This document shows, in pieces, positions 1 to 11,854 of a stretch of DNA of 64,000 nucleotides. Origin of the DNA: Tragulus kanchil (Eukaryota; Chordata; Mammalia; Artiodactyla; Tragulidae); contig JAIOJX010000025.1 in NCBI GenBank assembly GCA_022376925.1, positions 9,951,141-10,015,140 of the forward strand, given 5' to 3'. A program made the translations under genes and the position numbers. Under the pieces are notes generated by a model that was not told where the DNA came from, made no database searches, and saw only the letters and a program-made list of their open reading frames with translations. How positions within the stretch are numbered: position 1 is the stretch's first letter; the number at the start of each line of letters is the position of its first letter.

Positions 1-19
1 TATGTCAGATGTGCAGGCA

Positions 20-216
20 TGCTCAATTTCCTACTCATGTCCGACTCTTTGCAATCTTATAGATTGTAGCCTGCCAGGTTCTCTGTCCACTGGATTTTCC
101 AGGCAAGAATACTGGAGGGGGTTGCCAATTCCTTCCACAGAGTATCTTCCTGACAGAGGGATCAAACCTGAGTCTCCTATTACTGGCAGGCAGATCCTTT
201 TTCTGGGAATCCCTTA
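20..216 (-). repeat. BovA/Bov-tA type SINE
   Basis: Read on the minus strand, this is the ruminant BovA/Bov-tA SINE. The plus strand shows the usual reverse-complement order: a 'gactctttgcaatc' block, 'aagaatactggag', 'ttgccaattcctt', then a degenerate 'ggcaggcagatcc' and 'gggaatccct' end. It is moderately diverged from the consensus I remember, so it is not a very recent copy. The short open frames on both strands here are by-products of the SINE. Confidence 0.85.
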
Positions 217-567
217 TGTCAGACACTGGATGAGAACTCTGAATACTTTCTCTTCTTGTATTCCTCATTTTGTTCAGAGTGGAAAAGAGATGCTGGAGGA
301 GGAATTTGAAAGAATCCTTGCTTGAAACTTCTAATGGAGGCTGGTTAAGGAAAAGCATGGGTTTTTAATATCTTCCTTTTAAACCCAGCCTTGGAGCCAA
401 GTCAGAGAGAGCAGAATGGAACCTTTCAAATCTCTGGTCTCCTCTTGTGCCTACTTCCTCTTTACAAGTCAAGTCCCAGTTTTCTCTGGCTGTGGACTAT
501 GAGACTTTCCTGATCACACCTTCTCTATTTTTTTCCAACTCAAATACTACTGACTACGGCAAAAAAT
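217..567. other. Unassigned spacer
   Basis: I recognise no repeat family, exon-like frame or RNA gene in this stretch between two SINEs. Confidence 0.5.
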
Positions 568-760
568 GGGGCCTTCCAGGTGGCAGTAGTGGTAAAGAAC
601 CGGCCTCCCAGTGCAGGAGACATAAGAGACTAGGGCTTGATCTCTGGGTCAGAAAGATCCCCAGGAGGAGAGCATGACAACCCACTCCAGAATTCTTGCC
701 TGGAGAATCCCATGGACATAAAAAAGAGCTGGACATGACTGAAACAGTTAGGACACATGC
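568..760 (+). repeat. BovA type SINE
   Basis: The order 'gccttccaggtggcagtagt', 'ggtaaagaac', 'gatctctgggtcagaaagat', 'acccactccagaattcttgc', 'gagctggacatgactgaaac' matches the plus strand of BovA. A second BovA in the opposite orientation begins only about 55 bases downstream, so the two form an inverted pair. The 3' two thirds are repeated at 1691-1838 by the local tandem duplication. Confidence 0.85.
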
Positions 761-815
761 ACTGCAGCACATATTTGTAGCTTTAATAAAAGCTTGAATT
801 GTCAATCACATTTTG

Positions 816-1032
816 TATGTGCTCAATTGCTTAGTCTTGTCTTCGTCTTTGCAAGCCCATGGACTGTAGCCTGACAGACTCCTTAGTCCATGGGATTATC
901 CCAGAAAGAATACTGGAGTGGGTTTGCCATTTCCTCCTCCAAGGATCTTGCCGACCCAGGTTCTGAATCCGAGTCTCTTATATCTCCTACACTGGCAGGC
1001 AGTTCATTACCACTGAGTTACCAGGGAAGCCC
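816..1032 (-). repeat. BovA type SINE, inverted relative to its neighbour
   Basis: Reverse-complement BovA: 'tgctcaattgcttagtc', 'cccatggactgtagcctgac', 'agaatactggagtgggtttg', ending 'ttaccagggaagccc'. It is repeated at 1895-2111 by duplication 1. The 89-residue frame through it occurs twice for the same reason and is not a gene. Confidence 0.87.
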
Positions 1033-1662
1033 ATTTACATTTATGAAAATTCTTTCCCTAAATAAACAGAAAGAATGTCTTTTCAGGCTTCATACACACA
1101 GCATTCTGTATATTGTGAGAAAATATAAATGTTACTCACTGTCTATGTATTCATCCTAACGTGACAATATAAATATATGCATCTTTTTCTCATTTTCAAT
1201 TTAATTTGAATTTTCTTTCTTGACCACATTTGACATTTTACTATTTTTTTTAAGAGAATCAACACTTTAGATCATAGACATTTCTGCTTTACAATTTATC
1301 TGTGTTTTCATTTATTATTTCTCTTGTCCTGCTGCACTGAAGGTTGCTTATTTTGGCTTTTAAAGTTTCTAAAATTGATTGCTGTTATGTTCATTCTTTC
1401 TCTTTTATCATGAACAGTTTTAAAACTGTGGCTTTGTCTTTAAGGCCAGCTGGGTCCTGATGTTTCCTGAAAGTATTCTCACTTTTGTTATATTTTAGCT
1501 TTGGTTTTCTCTTTTATTTTGTTTAGTTTTAGTTTTTTCATTTATTGCACAGTGGCCAAAGGAGAGAGGTTGTGCCAATTCCACTTAGGTCATTTATTTG
1601 AGATTACTTTTCTGTCCTCCAAGTATATTTGGTGTCTGTGCATATACTATCCATGTTCACCA
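1033..1662. other. AT-rich unassigned DNA
   Basis: T-rich plus strand without a repeat family I can name; it could be an old antisense L1 remnant. It is repeated at 2112-2740. Confidence 0.4.
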
Positions 1663-1894
1663 TTTGAGCTTTATGCTCTTTTTCTTCAGGCAGGAGACAT
1701 AAAAAAGACTAGGGCTTGATCTCTGGGTCAGAAAGATCCCCAGGAGGAGAGCATGACAACCCACTCCAGAATTCTTGCCTGGAGAATCCCATGGACATAA
1801 AAAAGAGCTGGACATGACTGAAACAGTTAGGACACATGCACTGCAGCACATATTTGTAGCTTTAATAAAAGCTTGAATTGTCAATCACATTTTG

Positions 1895-2111
1895 TATGTG
1901 CTCAATTGCTTAGTCTTGTCTTCGTCTTTGCAAGCCCATGGACTGTAGCCTGACAGACTCCTTAGTCCATGGGATTATCCCAGAAAGAATACTGGAGTGG
2001 GTTTGCCATTTCCTCCTCCAAGGATCTTGCCGACCCAGGTTCTGAATCCGAGTCTCTTATATCTCCTACACTGGCAGGCAGTTCATTACCACTGAGTTAC
2101 CAGGGAAGCCC
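1895..2111 (-). repeat. BovA type SINE, duplicate copy
   Basis: This is the copy-B counterpart of the BovA at 816-1032, essentially identical, at an offset of 1079. It is not an independent insertion. Confidence 0.85.
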
Positions 2112-2740
2112 ATTTACATTTATGAAAATTCTTTCCCTAAATAAACAGAAAGAATGTCTTTTCAGGCTTCATACACACAGCATTCTGTATATTGTGAGAA
2201 AATATAAATGTTACTCACTGTCTATGTATTCATCCTAACGTGACAATATAAATATATGCATCTTTTTCTCATTTTCAATTTAATTTGAATTTTCTTTCTT
2301 GACCACATTTGACATTTTACTATTTTTTTAAGAGAATCAACACTTTAGATCATAGACATTTCTGCTTTACAATTTATCTGTGTTTTCATTTATTATTTCT
2401 CTTGTCCTGCTGCACTGAAGGTTGCTTATTTTGGCTTTTAAAGTTTCTAAAATTGATTGCTGTTATGTTCATTCTTTCTCTTTTATCATGAACAGTTTTA
2501 AAACTGTGGCTTTGTCTTTAAGGCCAGCTGGGTCCTGATGTTTCCTGAAAGTATTCTCACTTTTGTTATATTTTAGCTTTGGTTTTCTCTTTTATTTTGT
2601 TTAGTTTTAGTTTTTTCATTTATTGCACAGTGGCCAAAGGAGAGAGGTTGTGCCAATTCCACTTAGGTCATTTATTTGAGATTACTTTTCTGTCCTCCAA
2701 GTATATTTGGTGTCTGTGCATATACTATCCATGTTCACCA

Positions 2741-4363
2741 GATTCTGAGCCTTCTCTTATGCAGTCTTTATGGTCTTCATATTTATGAATGGCCCTGCAG
2801 TTGCATAACATGTATTATTTTTCTGAGACCTAGTTTGAACTTAATCTGTTATGAAACTAGAGGACAGGGAAAAGGAAACTAGGAAGTAAATAGATCTAAT
2901 TGTCCAGGGAATATCCTGACTTTAAGAGAGGTAGTAGCTTTCTAGGGGCTTTGGGCTCACCACAGATCTCATTAAGTATAAAGAGTTATAAAATATTCTC
3001 TATTCTGCAGTAGTTTGTGAAATAAATTATATTCTACAGGGCTCTTTTCCCCCTAAGTCCCGAGAATAAAAACATTCTTGAAAATTGTGTGTTGGTTAGA
3101 TAAATAGTATTGATTTATTATCATTTTCTAAGTTTGTATTTGGCATTTTATTTTCTCTACAATGGTTTAGATGTTTCAGAACTCTCTCATCAAGTAGTAC
3201 TATTGTCAATTTTTCCTTATTTTCAAATTCATTTTGTTTTATGGATGAAAACCTGTATGATCTATGAATGCACATATACAGTGTTTTGTTATTTGACATA
3301 TTGCTTTCTGATTCACAATTTTTTTTGAGGATTATGCTTCTTAACAACATAAAATAGCTCTTATATTCTAGATTTTGGAATCTGCCTTTTAATTCTACTC
3401 TGATGTAATATTGCCTCTTTTTTTTGACTTCATAAATATACCAGTGTACATTTCTTGGTAATGACTTGCATTTATTTTCAAGACATAGTTATTTTGAATA
3501 ATTGATAGTCAGGCTTTGTTTTAAAGATTAATCTGAGTGCTCTTTTTAAAATTTTAAATTAAAATATTTTAAATGGACAATGCATTCAAGCAGCATAAAA
3601 TCTAAAATGTACACAGTGGTAATAGTGAAATACCTCCTAATACTACCTTCTAGATCCCATTTTCCCTTAACTCATGGTTATCAATTTCTCTTGTATCTTT
3701 TCAGAGATAAATTATGATTATATATGCCAGCATACAGTCATACAGTATTTTGCACATACATTATTCCTCAACCTTGCCTTTTTTACTTAAAAATTATCCT
3801 TATAGATTGTTCCATATGAGTGCATAATGAGTTTCTTCTAAGATACATATGTTCTCTTTTTTTAGATGTGAGATTAGGGTTCATCTTACCATCAAGTGCT
3901 CTTTGGACTTTCAGTTACGTGAGGTGCTACCAATCTGAGACTACTCTAAATTAAATCATATAGGTTACAACTCTTTGTTTTTTTGAATCACATAGATGAT
4001 GTGAACTCAGTCTATACACCTGGCATCAATATTGGCTTGTGGTTCAAATTCCAGGAGGAGATTATTTTTCTGTCTCCCACTAGTGTCAAATTTGAGGCAT
4101 GCTAGTTTTCTTACCATTCCTCTGTCTAGTGGGTTTACTTTTAATTTGCCCTTTAGTGACGATGTAGCAATTTGGTGATTCAGCTCTATGTGTGTGTCAT
4201 CAATTAGATTCTCAGTCTGGGTTGTTTATCCTTCCTCCTTATATGAATTGTAAATTGCAATTGACAATTTTCGATTTGCAAAGATTTGATGAAATGTACT
4301 GTGTAAGAATTTAATTCATTGTGAAGATTCGTGTTTTCTTCTGCATTGCAGTCTTTGGTGATC
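2741..4363. other. AT-rich spacer, possible ancient L1 remnant
   Basis: No coding frame of interest is visible. About 3540-3800, with blocks such as 'catacagtcatacagtattt' and 'cctcaaccttgcc', has the look of an old LINE 3' region, but the match is too weak to name a family. Confidence 0.35.
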
Positions 4364-4378
4364 AAAAGGTTTGCCAAG

Positions 4379-4702
4379 GGCTTCCATGGTGGTCCAGTGG
4401 GTAAGGACACCACCTTGCAGTACAAGGGGCACCGGTTCCATCCCTGGCCTGGGAAGATCCCACGTGCTGCAGAGCGACTGGACCGATGTGTCCAATTACC
4501 GAGCCGGAGCTCTGCAGCGCATGCGCCCAGAGCTGGTACTCTGCGACAACAGAGGCCACCGCGATGGGAGGCCCACACGGGCCAAAGAACAAAGATGGAT
4601 GAAAATAGACAAATGAAAGACCAATAGAAGTAGCCCGCCTGCTCCCCTCCCTCCCCACCGCCACCAAAATAAGTAAATAAATAAATCTTTAAAAAAAAAA
4701 AA
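4379..4702 (+). repeat. CHR-like tRNA-derived SINE with 15-base TSD
   Basis: The head reads 'ggcttccatggtggtccagt', then 'gggtaaggacaccacc' and a degenerate B-box, as in CHR-type SINEs from a tRNA-Glu-like ancestor. The body is 'gactggaccgatgtgtccaa', 'gcatgcgcccagagc', 'ggccaccgcgatgggaggcc', 'aagaacaaagatggatgaaa', followed by an A-rich tail. The repeat 'aaaaggtttgccaag' flanks it at 4364-4378 and 4703-4717, which marks a clean target-primed insertion. This copy has an extra C-rich segment (about 4640-4665) before the poly(A). Confidence 0.88.
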
Positions 4703-4758
4703 AAAAGGTTTGCCAAGTTGTAGGGGAAGAGAAGACAGCATAAGCTCATTCTTGGGGG

Positions 4759-5030
4759 AAGAATGGGGCGAAGGGTTAGCTAGAGAGTTTGGGAGGGACA
4801 TGTACACACTGTTATACTTAAAATGGATAACCAACAAGGTCCCTTCTGTATATGTGTGGACCTCTGCTCAATGTTAGGTGGCAGCATGGATGGGAGGGGA
4901 ATTTGGGGGAGAATGGATATATGTGTATGTAGGACTGAGTGCCTTTGATGATCACTTGAAACTATCACAGTATAGTTTATTAATCAGCTATACTCCAATA
5001 CAAGAGATAAAGTTAATTGTTTCTTAAAGC
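4759..5030 (+). repeat. L1 3' end (3' UTR fragment)
   Basis: The string of blocks 'gagagtttgggagggacatg', 'taaaatggataaccaacaag', 'ctctgctcaatgttaggtgg', 'gaatggatatatgtgtatgt' and 'ctatactccaatacaagaga' is the ruminant L1 3' tail pattern. It is 5' truncated and carries no coding sequence. Confidence 0.7.
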
Positions 5031-5308
5031 CTTGCTTAAAAAGCTATTCAGTAGTCTATGCATTGTAACAGGCCAAATCTTGATTCCATTCCACTCATGG
5101 TTTTTCACTGGAATATGCATTCTTGCATTCATTTAAACAAACATGTATCCTGATGGAGAACCTCATCATATGGGCCATGCGCTTTTCTCAACATATAATT
5201 TTGACCAAAATACAGTTCCTCCCTCTACAAATTTATAGTCCAGCTAGGGAGACCTCAGGTGAACATGTGTATGAACAGATACGGTGGGTGCAGAACTTTG
5301 TTCTGTGG
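5031..5308. other. Unassigned spacer
   Basis: Short stretch before a BovA in which I see no feature. Confidence 0.4.
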
Positions 5309-5318
5309 CAACTCAATT

Positions 5319-5532
5319 GTGGGTTTCCCTGGTGGCTCAGCAGTAAAGAATCTACTTTCCATACAAGAGATGCAGCTTTGACCATGGGTTCAATCCCAAG
5401 ATTGAGAAGATCCCCTGGAGAAGGAAATGGCAACCCATTCCAGTATTCTTGCCTGGGAAATTCCATGAACAGAGGATGAATTAAGGTCCGCTGGGCCCCC
5501 AAAGAGTTGGACATGACTTAGCAACTAAAGAA
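5319..5532 (+). repeat. BovA type SINE with 10-base TSD
   Basis: Plus-strand BovA: 'gggtttccctggtggctcag', 'gagaaggaaatggcaaccca', 'ttcttgcctgggaaattcca', 'agagttggacatgacttagc'. It is flanked by 'caactcaatt' at 5309-5318 and 5533-5542. It is one of the better preserved BovA copies here. Confidence 0.88.
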
Positions 5533-5551
5533 CAACTCAATTTTATATCAC

Positions 5552-7797
5552 AGAAAGTGTCTTAAGGACAAAATATCATTTTTTGCCTTACGTAAATGAA
5601 ATGTTCTAAGGTATGTCTCCTTTCCATTGTGACACAAATGCATTCACATGAGGTTATCATCTTTGGCCACAGAGAGTAGTCCTGGCTTTGCAAGGCTCAC
5701 ATCATTATCACGACATTATCCATAGCAAAACAGATACTTTCCTGTAGCCCAGACGGGAATCAAATATTATCATCTTGAATTGGTCTGATTCGTTTTGTGA
5801 TTGACTCCCTTAATCTAGCGTTTCAGTTGTTGTGCCCAAGCACTGTAACAATACCTTAGGAATGCTGGTGTGCCTTGAAGGAACTGTATTTGTGCTGGAC
5901 ATAGTATTAGGACAGGACCTTGCCAGCCAGGACCCAGGCTGGTCATCTATAGGCAGCTTCATTTTTATCTCAGTGTGGCATGCTCACATGTTTTTTATGA
6001 ACCCTACTGTGGACAAAGATTGGGAAGTGATGACTTAATTGCATTTTTTACCACTAAAGAGATACAGCGCTTGTTTCAGACCTCCTTGAAACTGGATGAT
6101 GTTAATTTTATGTGAATTCTCAGGGTGAAGAGTGGGAAAAAGGAGCATGATTCCTTTAGGACACATTTGAGAGGCTGTTAGCTTAGGGAGCATAAAACAA
6201 CAAATGCCCACTTACCACAGTGGTGGAGATCTGATTCTATGTTTCTTTGTCAGGAAATTGGAGCTTTGCTTGGTGCTCTAGAAATAAAATACCACACAAC
6301 TTAAGTTTGAATTGTTTCTCTATGCATATATTGGCAAAATATCTGTAATACTTCTGTCTTTTCAGCATCATACTAATTCAATCTTAAGTTTGTCTTCAAG
6401 AACACATGAGTTATTAACTTGCAAAAAAGTCACCAATTTGCATTTTAAAAAATAAGGGGAAGATAAAGCGCAGGCAAACTTGAGGTGGAATTTTTTCAAT
6501 GAAAGGTCATTGAAAAAGCCTGTGTGCAGGTGTTTGGTCCATGAGTATGGCAAATGTCTTGTGATTTATGCATTGCCGCCATTTATGGGCCTGGGACATG
6601 CTTTTAACTATGTGAGGGTCTGGCAAGAAACTGGTTCCTTAGGGTTATGGATTTGTCAATTATCCCTTTTCTGGAGAAAGTGTCTTAAGGACAAAATATC
6701 ATTTTTTGCCTTACGTAAATGAAATGTTCTAAGGTATGTCTCCTTTCCATTGTGACACAAATGCATTCACATGAGGTTATCATCTTTGGCCACAGAGAGT
6801 AGTCCTGGCTTTGCAAGGCTCACATCATTATCACGACATTATCCATAGCAAAACAGATACTTTCCTGTAGCCCAGACGGGAATCAAATATTATCATCTTG
6901 AATTGGTCTGATTCGTTTTGTGATTGACTCCCTTAATCTAGCGTTTCAGTTGTTGTGCCCAAGCACTGTAACAATACCTTAGGAATGCTGGTGTGCCTTG
7001 AAGGAACTGTATTTGTGCTGGACATAGTATTAGGACAGGACCTTGCCAGCCAGGACCCAGGCTGGTCATCTATAGGCAGCTTCATTTTTATCTCAGTGTG
7101 GCATGCTCACATGTTTTTTATGAACCCTACTGTGGACAAAGATTGGGAAGTGATGACTTAATTGCATTTTTTACCACTAAAGAGATACAGCGCTTGTTTC
7201 AGACCTCCTTGAAACTGGATGATGTTAATTTTATGTGAATTCGCAGGGTGTAGAGGGGGAAAAAGGAGCATGATTCCTTTAGGACACATTTGAGAGGCTG
7301 TTAGCTTAGGGAGCATAAAACAACAAATGCCCACTTACCACAGTGGTGGAGATCTGATTCTATGTTTCTTTGTCAGGAAATTGGAGCTTTGCTTGGTGCT
7401 CTAGAAATAAAATACCACACAACTTAAGTTTGAATTGTTTCTCTATGCATATATTGGCAAAATATCTGTAATACTTCTGTCTTTTCAGCATCATACTAAT
7501 TCAATCTTAAGTTTGTCTTCAAGAACACATGAGTTATTAACTTGCAAAAAAGTCACCAATTTGCATTTTAAAAAATAAGGGGAAGATAAAGCGCAGGCAA
7601 ACTTGAGGTGGAATTTTTTCAATGAAAGGTCATTGAAAAAGCCTGTGTGCAGGTGTTTGGTCCATGAGTATGGCAAATGTCTTGTGATTTATGCATTGCC
7701 GCCATTTATGGGCCTGGGACATGCTTTTAACTATCTGAGGGACTGGCAAGAAACTGGTTCCTTAGGGTTATTGCAAATAAGAAGGTCTGATTAGTCA
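5552..7797. repeat. Tandem duplication 2 (unit about 1.12 kb)
   Basis: Copy A is 5552-6674 and copy B is 6675-7797, offset 1123. Both start 'agaaagtgtcttaagg'. The last 70 bases of copy A are degraded: 'ctatgtgagggtctgg' against 'ctatctgagggactgg' in copy B, and about 19 bases are lost near 'cttagggttat'. The duplicated DNA is not a repeat family I recognise. Confidence 0.94.
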
Positions 7798-9911
7798 ATT
7801 ATCCCTTTGTCTGGAAAAGGTCATTAAATTTGATGAAGGAAGCTGTCAATGCATTAAAAGGTACAACTGAATGAAAGGTGAGAACAAACACTGACAAGCT
7901 TGGTAAACATAGGACACACCTGACAAGACACAGGACAAGCTGAGCAAATGACTCATAAAGCTGACTTAGCAGAAGGATAGTAAAATCCTTCCTTTCAAGT
8001 GATTTGACTTTTCACTAAGCATTTATACAGAGACTGAGTCGACTAAGTTAGGTGGACGACACATTTTTACCAAGTTTTACAGACATCAGTCCTGTATAAT
8101 CATTCTTTATTGTGGCACTAAATCTGCTAAATTCTTATAGTCTTTTTCTTACAAAACTCAGAGATTCACTCTCTCTTAACCCTAATAATTTGACAGGTTT
8201 TCTATCTCTCTTTAAAAAGAAATCATGCAGAATTGAGTTTCTCTTGGCCAGCATAAGGTAATGATTTAGAACTAGTTACAAGGAGAAGGAAGACCCAACA
8301 ACTTCTCCCTCTACTAAGACATTTTATAGCTACTGCTTTGTAATTCCTCTTGTTACAGATGATTTCATCCCATAACCACTATAGTAACAGTTCTTAGTAA
8401 CACAAAGGCCTCAAAAGGGGTACAGATTTATTTTGTTCTTAAATAAGCAGCCAGACATTTAGATGTTTATTCAAAGTTTATCTGAACCTCACTGGTCTGG
8501 AACATGCTTAAATTTGTGAATATTTAGTAGCTTCTTGTAAGATTTAATAGTTTTGGTTTGCATTGGAAGATGACAGAACCAAACTTCTTGGTAACTTTTC
8601 ACAGTAGTCTGATACTTTCTCATCATACCCTCTAATGAGACCTCTACATGCCCATTGTTTTCTTAAGGCTGTGTTCAAATGTTGAGTTATGCCTTGTGGC
8701 TTGGCCATCATTGTGACTGGGCAAGAACTGCTCTCTAATTTATATCCTTTTACAGGCAAACTTGAGGTGGAATTTTTTCAATGAAAGGTCATTGAAAAAG
8801 CCTGTGTGCAGGTGTTTGGTCCATGAGTATGGCAAATGTCTTGTGATTTATGCATTGCCGCCATTTATGGGCCTGGGACATGCTTTTAACTATCTGAGGG
8901 ACTGGCAAGAAACTGGTTCCTTAGGGTTATTGCAAATAAGAAGGTCTGATTAGTCAATTATCCCTTTGTCTGGAAAAGGTCATTAAATTTGATGAAGGAA
9001 GCTGTCAATGCATTAAAAGGTACAACTGAATGAAAGGTGAGAACAAACACTGACAAGCTTGGTAAACATAGGACACACCTGACAAGACACAGGACAAGCT
9101 GAGCAAATGACTCATAAAGCTGACTTAGCAGAAGGATAGTAAAATCCTTCCTTTCAAGTGATTTGACTTTTCACTAAGCATTTATACAGAGACTGAGTCG
9201 ACTAAGTTAGGTGGACGACACATTTTTACCAAGTTTTACAGACATCAGTCCTGTATAATCATTCTTTATTGTGGCACTAAATCTGCTAAATTCTTATAGT
9301 CTTTTTCTTACAAAACTCAGAGATTCACTCTCTCTTAACCCTAATAATTTGACAGGTTTTCTATCTCTCTTTAAAAAGAAATCATGCAGAATTGAGTTTC
9401 TCTTGGCCAGCATAAGGTAATGATTTAGAACTAGTTACAAGGAGAAGGAAGACCCAACAACTTCTCCCTCTACTAAGACATTTTATAGCTACTGCTTTGT
9501 AATTCCTCTTGTTACAGATGATTTCATCCCATAACCACTATAGTAACAGTTCTTAGTAACACAAAGGCCTCAAAAGGGGTACAGATTTATTTTGTTCTTA
9601 AATAAGCAGCCAGACATTTAGATGTTTATTCAAAGTTTATCTGAACCTCACTGGTCTGGAACATGCTTAAATTTGTGAATATTTAGTAGCTTCTTGTAAG
9701 ATTTAATAGTTTTGGTTTGCATTGGAAGATGACAGAACCAAACTTCTTGGTAACTTTTCACAGTAGTCTGATACTTTCTCATCATACCCTCTAATGAGAC
9801 CTCTACATGCCCATTGTTTTCTTAAGGCTGTGTTCAAATGTTGAGTTATGCCTTGTGGCTTGGCCATCATTGTGACTGGGCAAGAACTGCTCTCTAATTT
9901 ATATCCTTTTA
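7594..9911. repeat. Tandem duplication 3 (unit 1159 bases)
   Basis: Copy A is 7594-8752 and copy B is 8753-9911, exactly abutting. The join reads 'tatccttttacaggcaaac', where the true continuation after copy B is 'tatccttttattagtaatg'. It overlaps duplication 2, so the segment starting 'caggcaaacttgaggtgg' occurs three times (about 6471, 7594 and 8753). Confidence 0.95.
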
Positions 9912-11443
9912 TTAGTAATGTAATGCTAGCTGCTGAAACAAATAAAGCCCAGAATCTTTGTGGCTTAACATAATAGAAATTTATTTCTTGCTCATATCAG
10001 GTCTAAGTGGTGGCCTGGGATTTACTCTCTGCAGCATTTACTCTCTGCAGCGTGTGGGAACCAGGCTTAGGAAAGAGTTGGTGTCCATGGTCACACACAG
10101 CCTCAGATCTAGCCTGCAGGTAGGAGAAGAGAGAGTGAAGAATAACTCAGCAGAGTTTGTTTCTTTTTTTTAAATATCACTCTGTCCACTTCCTATTCAG
10201 TGGATCTGGGTCTCAGGGCTTTACTCAAAGTCAAAGGTGTTGGAAAATGTAGTTTCTTACTGGAAAGGGCTTTCCCAGGCACAACTGCACAGATGGGAAG
10301 GAAAAGCACAGATATCTGATGGACAGTTAGCAGTCTTTCCACAACTGCTGTAGGACACAGCTCTGGAGCTGCAGGTGCTTATGACATATGTGTCTGAATG
10401 ATGAACTGCCTTGGATGTAAATCTTCCCTAGCTTCAGTTTAGAGAGCCAACAACTTCTCCCTCTACTAAGACATTTTATAGCTACTGCTTTGTAATTCCT
10501 CTTGTTACAGATGATTTCATCCCATAACCACTATAGTAACAGTTCTTAGTAACACAAAGGCCTCAAAAGGGGTACAGATTTATTTTGTTCTTAAATAAGC
10601 AGCCAGACATTTAGATGTTTATTCAAAGTTTATCTGAACCTCACTGGTCTGGAACATGCTTAAATTTGTGAATATTTAGTAGCTTCTTGTAAGATTTAAT
10701 AGTTTTGGTTTGCATTGGAAGATGACAGAACCAAACTTCTTGGTAACTTTTCACAGTAGTCTGATACTTTCTCATCATACCCTCTAATGAGACCTCTACA
10801 TGCCCATTGTTTTCTTAAGGCTGTGTTCAAATGTTGAGTTATGCCTTGTGGCTTGGCCATCATTGTGACTGGGCAAGAACTGCTCTCTAATTTATATCCT
10901 TTTATTAGTAATGTAATGCTAGCTGCTGAAACAAATAAAGCCCAGAATCTTTGTGGCTTAACATAATAGAAATTTATTTCTTGCTCATATCAGGTCTAAG
11001 TGGTGGCCTGGGATTTACTCTCTGCAGCATTTACTCTCTGCAGCGTGTGGGAACCAGGCTTAGGAAAGAGTTGGTGTCCATGGTCACACACAGCCTCAGA
11101 TCTAGCCTGCAGGTAGGAGAAGAGAGAGTGAAGAATAACTCAGCAGAGTTTGTTTCTTTTTTTTAAATATCACTCTGTCCACTTCCTATTCAGTGGATCT
11201 GGGTCTCAGGGCTTTACTCAAAGTCAAAGGTGTTGGAAAATGTAGTTTCTTACTGGAAAGGGCTTTCCCAGGCACAACTGCACAGATGGGAAGGAAAAGC
11301 ACAGATATCTGATGGACAGTTAGCAGTCTTTCCACAACTGCTGTAGGACACAGCTCTGGAGCTGCAGGTGCTTATGACATATGTGTCTGAATGATGAACT
11401 GCCTTGGATGTAAATCTTCCCTAGCTTCAGTTTAGAGAGCCAA
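9454..11443. repeat. Tandem duplication 4 (unit 993 bases)
   Basis: Copy A is 9454-10446 and copy B is 10447-11439, offset 993 throughout. Both start 'ccaacaacttctccctc', and four bases ('ccaa') are shared at the join. It overlaps duplication 3, so about 460 bases occur three times (8295-8752, 9454-9911, 10447-10904). Confidence 0.95.
9921..10330 (+). repeat. Ancient interspersed repeat, family not assigned
   Basis: The blocks 'agctgctgaaacaaataaag' and 'tgtggcttaacataatagaa' resemble a common old mammalian repeat class. I cannot name the family. It is repeated at 10914-11323 by duplication 4. The 71-residue frame seen twice here is not a gene. Confidence 0.4.
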
Positions 11444-11854
11444 AAAAAATCTCCTCCAAAGTTCTTTTTATTCCCCCAATTTAGTTACAGTGATAAGAAG
11501 CTCTTCAAATTCCCAGTTGCCTAACGGTCTTAGGATTCTATATGACCTCTGAAAACATTCTGTCTTTAGTATTGATCAGTCTATATGGTGATGACCCTAG
11601 TCCCTGTCCATAAGATGGTTCACCCACAGTTTGAGAGTGTTTTTCGGTTTTTCAGTGGCCTGAAGGTCTTTCTGAATTCTAGCTCTTGGCTGGCATGTGG
11701 TGAAGATCCATGTTAAAGAAATTACTTTTGCAAATAAAACTAGCATCATAAATTTTAAAAACTGAAATTTTCCTATGGAATGAGATTTGTGTTTTTTCTC
11801 CTTGTGTGTAAGCCATATGACTCTTTTCTAGGCTTATTCAGTAATACGACTAAT
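11444..11854. other. Unassigned spacer
   Basis: AT-rich sequence in which I see no gene or nameable repeat. Confidence 0.4.

Larger units (their letters stand above)
614..2740. repeat. Tandem duplication 1 (unit about 1.08 kb)
   Basis: Copy A is 614-1662 and copy B is 1691-2740, with an offset of 1077-1079. Copy B restarts inside the BovA at 'caggagacataa'. Copy A stops after 'ccatgttcacca', where copy B continues with 'gattctgagc'. Between them lie 28 bases (1663-1690) not present in either copy. Differences are two extra A in copy B near its start and one fewer T in a T run. Probable assembly duplication. Confidence 0.93.

Noticed and set aside
5832..8953. Repeated small ORFs (68, 61, 63 residues) as a tandem gene family
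   Set aside because: They recur only because the whole underlying DNA is repeated at the same offsets, including noncoding flanks, and none has a recognisable domain.
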